NCBI RefSeq assembly: GCF_900142955.1
Contig: NZ_FRCP01000011.1
Coordinates: 186,001-250,000 of the forward strand
Length of the DNA: 64,000 nt
Source of the DNA: Anaerosporobacter mobilis DSM 15930
GTDB taxonomy: Bacteria > Bacillota > Clostridia > Lachnospirales > Lachnospiraceae
Reading direction: 5' to 3'
Every line of letters begins with the position of its first letter. The first letter of the stretch is position 1. The translations under genes were made by a program, and so were the position numbers. Below the pieces are notes generated by a model that had not been told where the DNA came from, made no database searches, and saw nothing but the letters and a program-made list of their open reading frames with translations. Of this stretch, positions 61,243-64,000 are shown piece after piece.

Positions 61243-61441
61243 GTCAATTGCGAAACTCTTTTCCATGTCGACAACATATCTGAGTTTTAAGGCTGCCTAC
61301 TACAATTTCTTAAAATTGTGTTACTTACCCATACAATAAAAAGCATTGTATGTGACGTTAACACAATTTTAAGAAATAGTAACGGCAGACATAAAACACA
61401 TTGATATGTTTGTCAACATTACAAAGAGTTTCGCAATTGCG
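61243..61441. repeat. Foldback (MITE-like) element, long copy B
   Basis: The ends CAATTGCGAAACTCTT (61245-61260) and AAGAGTTTCGCAATTG (61424-61439) are exact inverted repeats. The arms stay paired inward: TTCTTAAAATTGTGTTA (61308-61323 region) meets TAACACAATTTTAAGAA, and CATACAAT meets ATTGTATG at the tip, so the element folds as one long hairpin. TA lies just outside each end (61241-61242 and 61442-61443), as expected of a Tc/mariner/IS630-type TA target. The outer arms match copy A at 1342-1447. No open frame is inside. Confidence 0.78.
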
Positions 61442-61481
61442 TATTATGACTTATAATAATAGTAGCATGGAAGGAGTTGAG

Positions 61482-62282
61482 TTGGCTGTGTCATTAATTC
61501 AAATTGAGTATGCATCAAAGGCACTTAAGAGAACGGTGCAAGTAAAAGCTATTATCCCAAATGATGTTATGGGATTTGAAGAAAGAAAAACGCAACCAGT
61601 ATATAAAAGACCCATGAAGGCGTTGTATCTGCTTCATGGATATATGGGAAATTGTAATGAATGGTTATTGTATTCTAATATCGCAGAATTGTCAATTAAG
61701 TACAATATAGCAGTATTCATGCCATCAGGAGAAAATAGTTTCTATCTGAATAATGAAGCTATGGAAGCATACTATAGTGATTTCATAGGGGAGGAATTAG
61801 TAGCCTATACGAGAGTGATGTTTGGATTATCAATGAAGAACGAGGACACTATAATAGCAGGGTTATCTATGGGTGGGTTTGGAGCAATCTACAATGGATT
61901 TCGCTTTCCGAATCATTTTGGAAAAATTATTGCTTTGTCGTCAGCTCTTATTATACATGACATAAAAGATAAGGATGAAACCTTCCATAATGGTGTTGCT
62001 AGTTATTCATATTACCACCATACCTTTGGAGATTTAGAGAGAGTAGTTAAATCAGATAAAAATCCAGAAATTATAGTAGAGAAGAGCATCATGGAAGGCA
62101 ATGTGATGCCAGCGTTGTATATGGCTTGTGGTACCAGTGATTTCTTAATAGAACAGAATCGTAGCTTTCATAAGTTCGTACAGTCACATGATATAGAGCA
62201 CACATATGTAGAAGGGGAAGGAGTTCATGATTGGAGATTTTGGAATCAATACTTAGAACCAGGTTTACAGTGGGCACTTTGA
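61482..62282 (+). CDS. EstA/CE1-like alpha/beta-hydrolase esterase
   Basis: The ~267-residue protein is an alpha/beta-hydrolase of the EstA (tributyrin esterase)/esterase-D type. It has the oxyanion region YLLHGYMGNCNEW, the nucleophile Ser in GLSMGGFG, an acid in ACGTSDFL and the catalytic His in EGVHDW. It has no signal peptide. After an oligosaccharide importer it may remove acetyl or acyl groups from imported sugars; that is inference. The frame opens at TTG 61401 inside the foldback element, but AAGGAG at 61471-61476 supports TTG 61482 (or GTG 61488). Confidence 0.85.
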   Translation: MAVSLIQIEYASKALKRTVQVKAIIPNDVMGFEERKTQPVYKRPMKALYLLHGYMGNCNEWLLYSNIAELSIKYNIAVFMPSGENSFYLNNEAMEAYYSDFIGEELVAYTRVMFGLSMKNEDTIIAGLSMGGFGAIYNGFRFPNHFGKIIALSSALIIHDIKDKDETFHNGVASYSYYHHTFGDLERVVKSDKNPEIIVEKSIMEGNVMPALYMACGTSDFLIEQNRSFHKFVQSHDIEHTYVEGEGVHDWRFWNQYLEPGLQWAL

Positions 62283-62302
62283 GATTAATATCGTACCATA
62301 TA

Positions 62303-62340
62303 AAAAGATTCTCCATCTTTATTGAGGTGGAGAATCTTTT
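62303..62340 (+). terminator. Terminator of the esterase gene
   Basis: AAAAGATTCTCCA pairs with TGGAGAATCTTTT around a 12-nt loop, ending in a T-run. It faces the convergent sfsA gene and can serve both. Confidence 0.9.
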
Positions 62341-62378
62341 GTACTACTCTAGCTATCGTGCCTTATTGTGTTTAGTGA

Positions 62379-63059
62379 TTATAGTCTTACCTCAATCTCA
62401 TTACGAATGGACATACTTTCAGGCGTTATCGCGCTGTCATAAGCTAGAATATTAACACCTGCAAGTTCCGCATTCTTTAATGCCTGAGCAAATTCAGGCT
62501 GCGTTTTAGTGTTTGGAGTAAAGTAGCGGATGCCATCCATCTGAATTACGAATAGGATAGCAGTATGAAATCCTTCTTTTACGTGTCTTGCTAACCCATC
62601 TACATGTTTTATACCACGTAATGTTGGTGCATCAGGGAATAATGCAATCCCGTCTTCTTCCAAGGTAACACCTTTCACTTCAATAAGCCAGCGTTCCATC
62701 TCATGTTCTAGGTAGAAGTCAAATCGGCTATCTTCGTATTGATATTCCGCCTTTATCTTATCTGGCAAAAGGCCAAGTCCTCCAGCTTGTAGCCATTCAC
62801 CTACTGCTTTATTAGGGGCTTGGCTATCCATATTAATTAGAGTATCTCCTTTTTTAACAGCAATGAGATCCCAATTTGTTTTGCGGTTAGGATTGTCAAA
62901 ATGTTGAACATAAACAGTTGCGTCAGGGAGTAATAATTCCTTACATCTTCCTGTATTCTTAACATGACAAATCTCAATCTTATTGTCGATTTCTATATGA
63001 GCAATAAAACGATTGGGGCGGCTTTTGAAACGCCCTTCGTGAATATTATTATAAATCAT
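62379..63059 (-). CDS. sfsA: SfsA (sugar fermentation stimulation protein A homologue)
   Basis: The 226-residue protein matches SfsA throughout. It shows FKSRPNRFIAHIEI at the start, HVKNTGRCKELLLP, an OB-fold-like N-terminal part, and the nuclease-like EVKGVTLEEDGIALFPDAPTLRGIKH with its Asp/Glu-x-Lys motif. SfsA was first seen as affecting maltose metabolism in E. coli, and its biochemical role remains unsettled. The gene lies 19 bp after the HAD gene stop on the same strand, so the two may be cotranscribed. Confidence 0.92.
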   Translation of the reverse strand: MIYNNIHEGRFKSRPNRFIAHIEIDNKIEICHVKNTGRCKELLLPDATVYVQHFDNPNRKTNWDLIAVKKGDTLINMDSQAPNKAVGEWLQAGGLGLLPDKIKAEYQYEDSRFDFYLEHEMERWLIEVKGVTLEEDGIALFPDAPTLRGIKHVDGLARHVKEGFHTAILFVIQMDGIRYFTPNTKTQPEFAQALKNAELAGVNILAYDSAITPESMSIRNEIEVRL

Positions 63060-63078
63060 GAGTATGTCCTTTCATTTG

Positions 63079-63867
63079 TTATGTTAGATTACACATTTCT
63101 TTTATCTTAGTGGTAACCCCATCTTCATCGTTGCTAGTTGTTTCAAAGCGAGAAACTTTCTTTAAATCATCATGAGCATTTGCCATTGCAAAACTATAAT
63201 AGACACTTTGCATCATTTCAAGGTCATTGAGGTAATCACCAAAAGCCATGGATTCTTCTGGTGTAATGTGATACAAGTTTTGAATTTCTTTGATGGCAGT
63301 ACCTTTGTTAATACCCTTTTGCATACAATCAAGCCACACAAAACCAGCTACACTTAGCTGTATTTTTTCTTGATACGATAAGAAGTGGGGATAACTATGG
63401 TCTTCTGCCCCATTGAGATCACAAACGGTATATTTTATAACCTGTTCATTAAGTTTAGTTAAATCTTCGACTACCGTGTATTTTACATAATATTTCTCTA
63501 GTTCCATAAGGAATGCTGGTTCAGTCGACTCTACGAAGGCTCCATTCGTTGTACAAACAACAGAATATGCACGAGGAAGCTCTCTAGTAATTATTATAAG
63601 TTCTTTAATAATGGAGTTATTAATTGCATGAACTGCAATCTCTTTTCCATGGTACACAACATGAGAACCGTTGTCTGCAATATACAAAATATCTGGACTT
63701 AATGGTTCAAAACTTTGTTTTAAAGTCAGATATGGTCGTCCACTTGCTACAGAGAATAAGATTTTATGAGCACGTAGTGTATGAATTAATTCAGGTAAAT
63801 CTACAGGAAGCGTATGATCGCTGTGAAGAAGAGTACCATCTATATCAGTTGCTATTAATTTAATCAT
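63079..63867 (-). CDS. Cof-type HAD-superfamily phosphatase
   Basis: The 262-residue protein has the HAD nucleophile motif DIDGTLLHSD at the N-terminus and Ser in SVASGRP (motif II). Motif IV is MAFGDYLNDLEMM, and a type IIB cap lies between (about 85-190). Cof-type enzymes hydrolyse sugar phosphates, nucleotides or cofactors with low specificity. AAAGGACATACCC precedes the ATG. Beyond 63868 the window ends with 133 bases in which I see only promoter-like AT-rich sequence. Confidence 0.92.
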   Translation of the reverse strand: MIKLIATDIDGTLLHSDHTLPVDLPELIHTLRAHKILFSVASGRPYLTLKQSFEPLSPDILYIADNGSHVVYHGKEIAVHAINNSIIKELIIITRELPRAYSVVCTTNGAFVESTEPAFLMELEKYYVKYTVVEDLTKLNEQVIKYTVCDLNGAEDHSYPHFLSYQEKIQLSVAGFVWLDCMQKGINKGTAIKEIQNLYHITPEESMAFGDYLNDLEMMQSVYYSFAMANAHDDLKKVSRFETTSNDEDGVTTKIKEMCNLT

Positions 63868-64000
63868 GGGTATGTCCTTTCTAGATGTAAAGCTCTTGGA
63901 ATTTCTCTAAGTATATATTGTAACGTAGTTTGTAGACAATCACAAGGGGAACTAAGGAAGGAATATCTTGTGAAGTATCACAAAAGAATTGGGACATTAC

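Noticed and set aside
61401..61481. N-terminal extension of the esterase from TTG 61401
   Set aside because: It would be encoded by the arm of the foldback element, has no ribosome site, and AAGGAG lies at 61471-61476.
1..64000. Defence system, prophage or secondary-metabolite cluster hidden in the window
   Set aside because: No nuclease, methylase-restriction, phage structural, NRPS/PKS or lanthipeptide genes were seen; the accessory content is carbohydrate, transport and regulation genes.

Overview
The window is AT-rich and reads as the chromosome of a plant-polysaccharide-degrading anaerobe of the Clostridia, most likely Lachnospiraceae. The pointers are a secreted GH26 mannanase with a CBM3, a GH66 dextranase lipoprotein, YesM/YesN two-component systems beside Lpl/Ytc-type sugar transporters, a SpoVB-like flippase, and strong GGAGG ribosome binding sites. 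The gene set resembles Lachnoclostridium (Clostridium) phytofermentans, but that is recognition from memory and was not tested by a search. I see no rRNA, tRNA, CRISPR array, prophage or transposase.

Layout. 1-4.2 kb: a truncated multidrug ABC exporter and the mannanase, both on the minus strand. 4.6-12 kb: a 7alpha-hydroxysteroid-dehydrogenase-like SDR, a MetE-like methyltransferase, a LysR regulator followed by a flavodoxin remnant, a Y-family polymerase with its YolD partner behind a possible SOS box, and a cupin plus a double carboxymuconolactone-decarboxylase protein. 12-17 kb: a MacB/FtsX-type exporter with a very long coiled coil, divergent from a TetR gene. 17-21 kb: an uncharacterised gene behind a leader terminator, an MgtC-like protein, bL25 and a secreted phosphoesterase. 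21-26.6 kb: two AraC regulators and a GH88-DUF2264 pair. 26.8-37.1 kb: a dextran locus (YesM/YesN, binding protein, two permeases, GH66, GH13). 37-42.4 kb: a SpoVB-like flippase and an iscR-iscS-iscU-mnmA sulfur operon. 42.5-49.6 kb: an AraC-GyrI regulator, a methyltransferase pair behind a perfect 32-bp palindrome, a yjdF riboswitch with yjdF, an ABC-2 exporter and a RhaT-like transporter. 49.8-62.3 kb: an AraC regulator with split beta-galactosidase lacLM, then a second YesM/YesN-transporter set with an esterase. 62.4-63.9 kb: sfsA and a HAD phosphatase.

How it works together. Much of the window takes up and digests plant or microbial glycans. The mannanase is secreted and the dextranase is anchored outside the cell. 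Two ABC importers, neither with its own ATPase, bring in oligosaccharides, and intracellular GH13, GH88, GH2 and esterase enzymes finish digestion. Each block has its own AraC or YesM/YesN regulator.

I found no clearly new multigene system. The least expected signals are: a foldback (MITE-like) element in two copies; a perfect 32-bp palindrome abutting a consensus promoter; three exact-period 15-bp repeats in the iscR leader; a leader terminator before an unrecognised gene; and a small ORF with hairpins inside the dextran operon.
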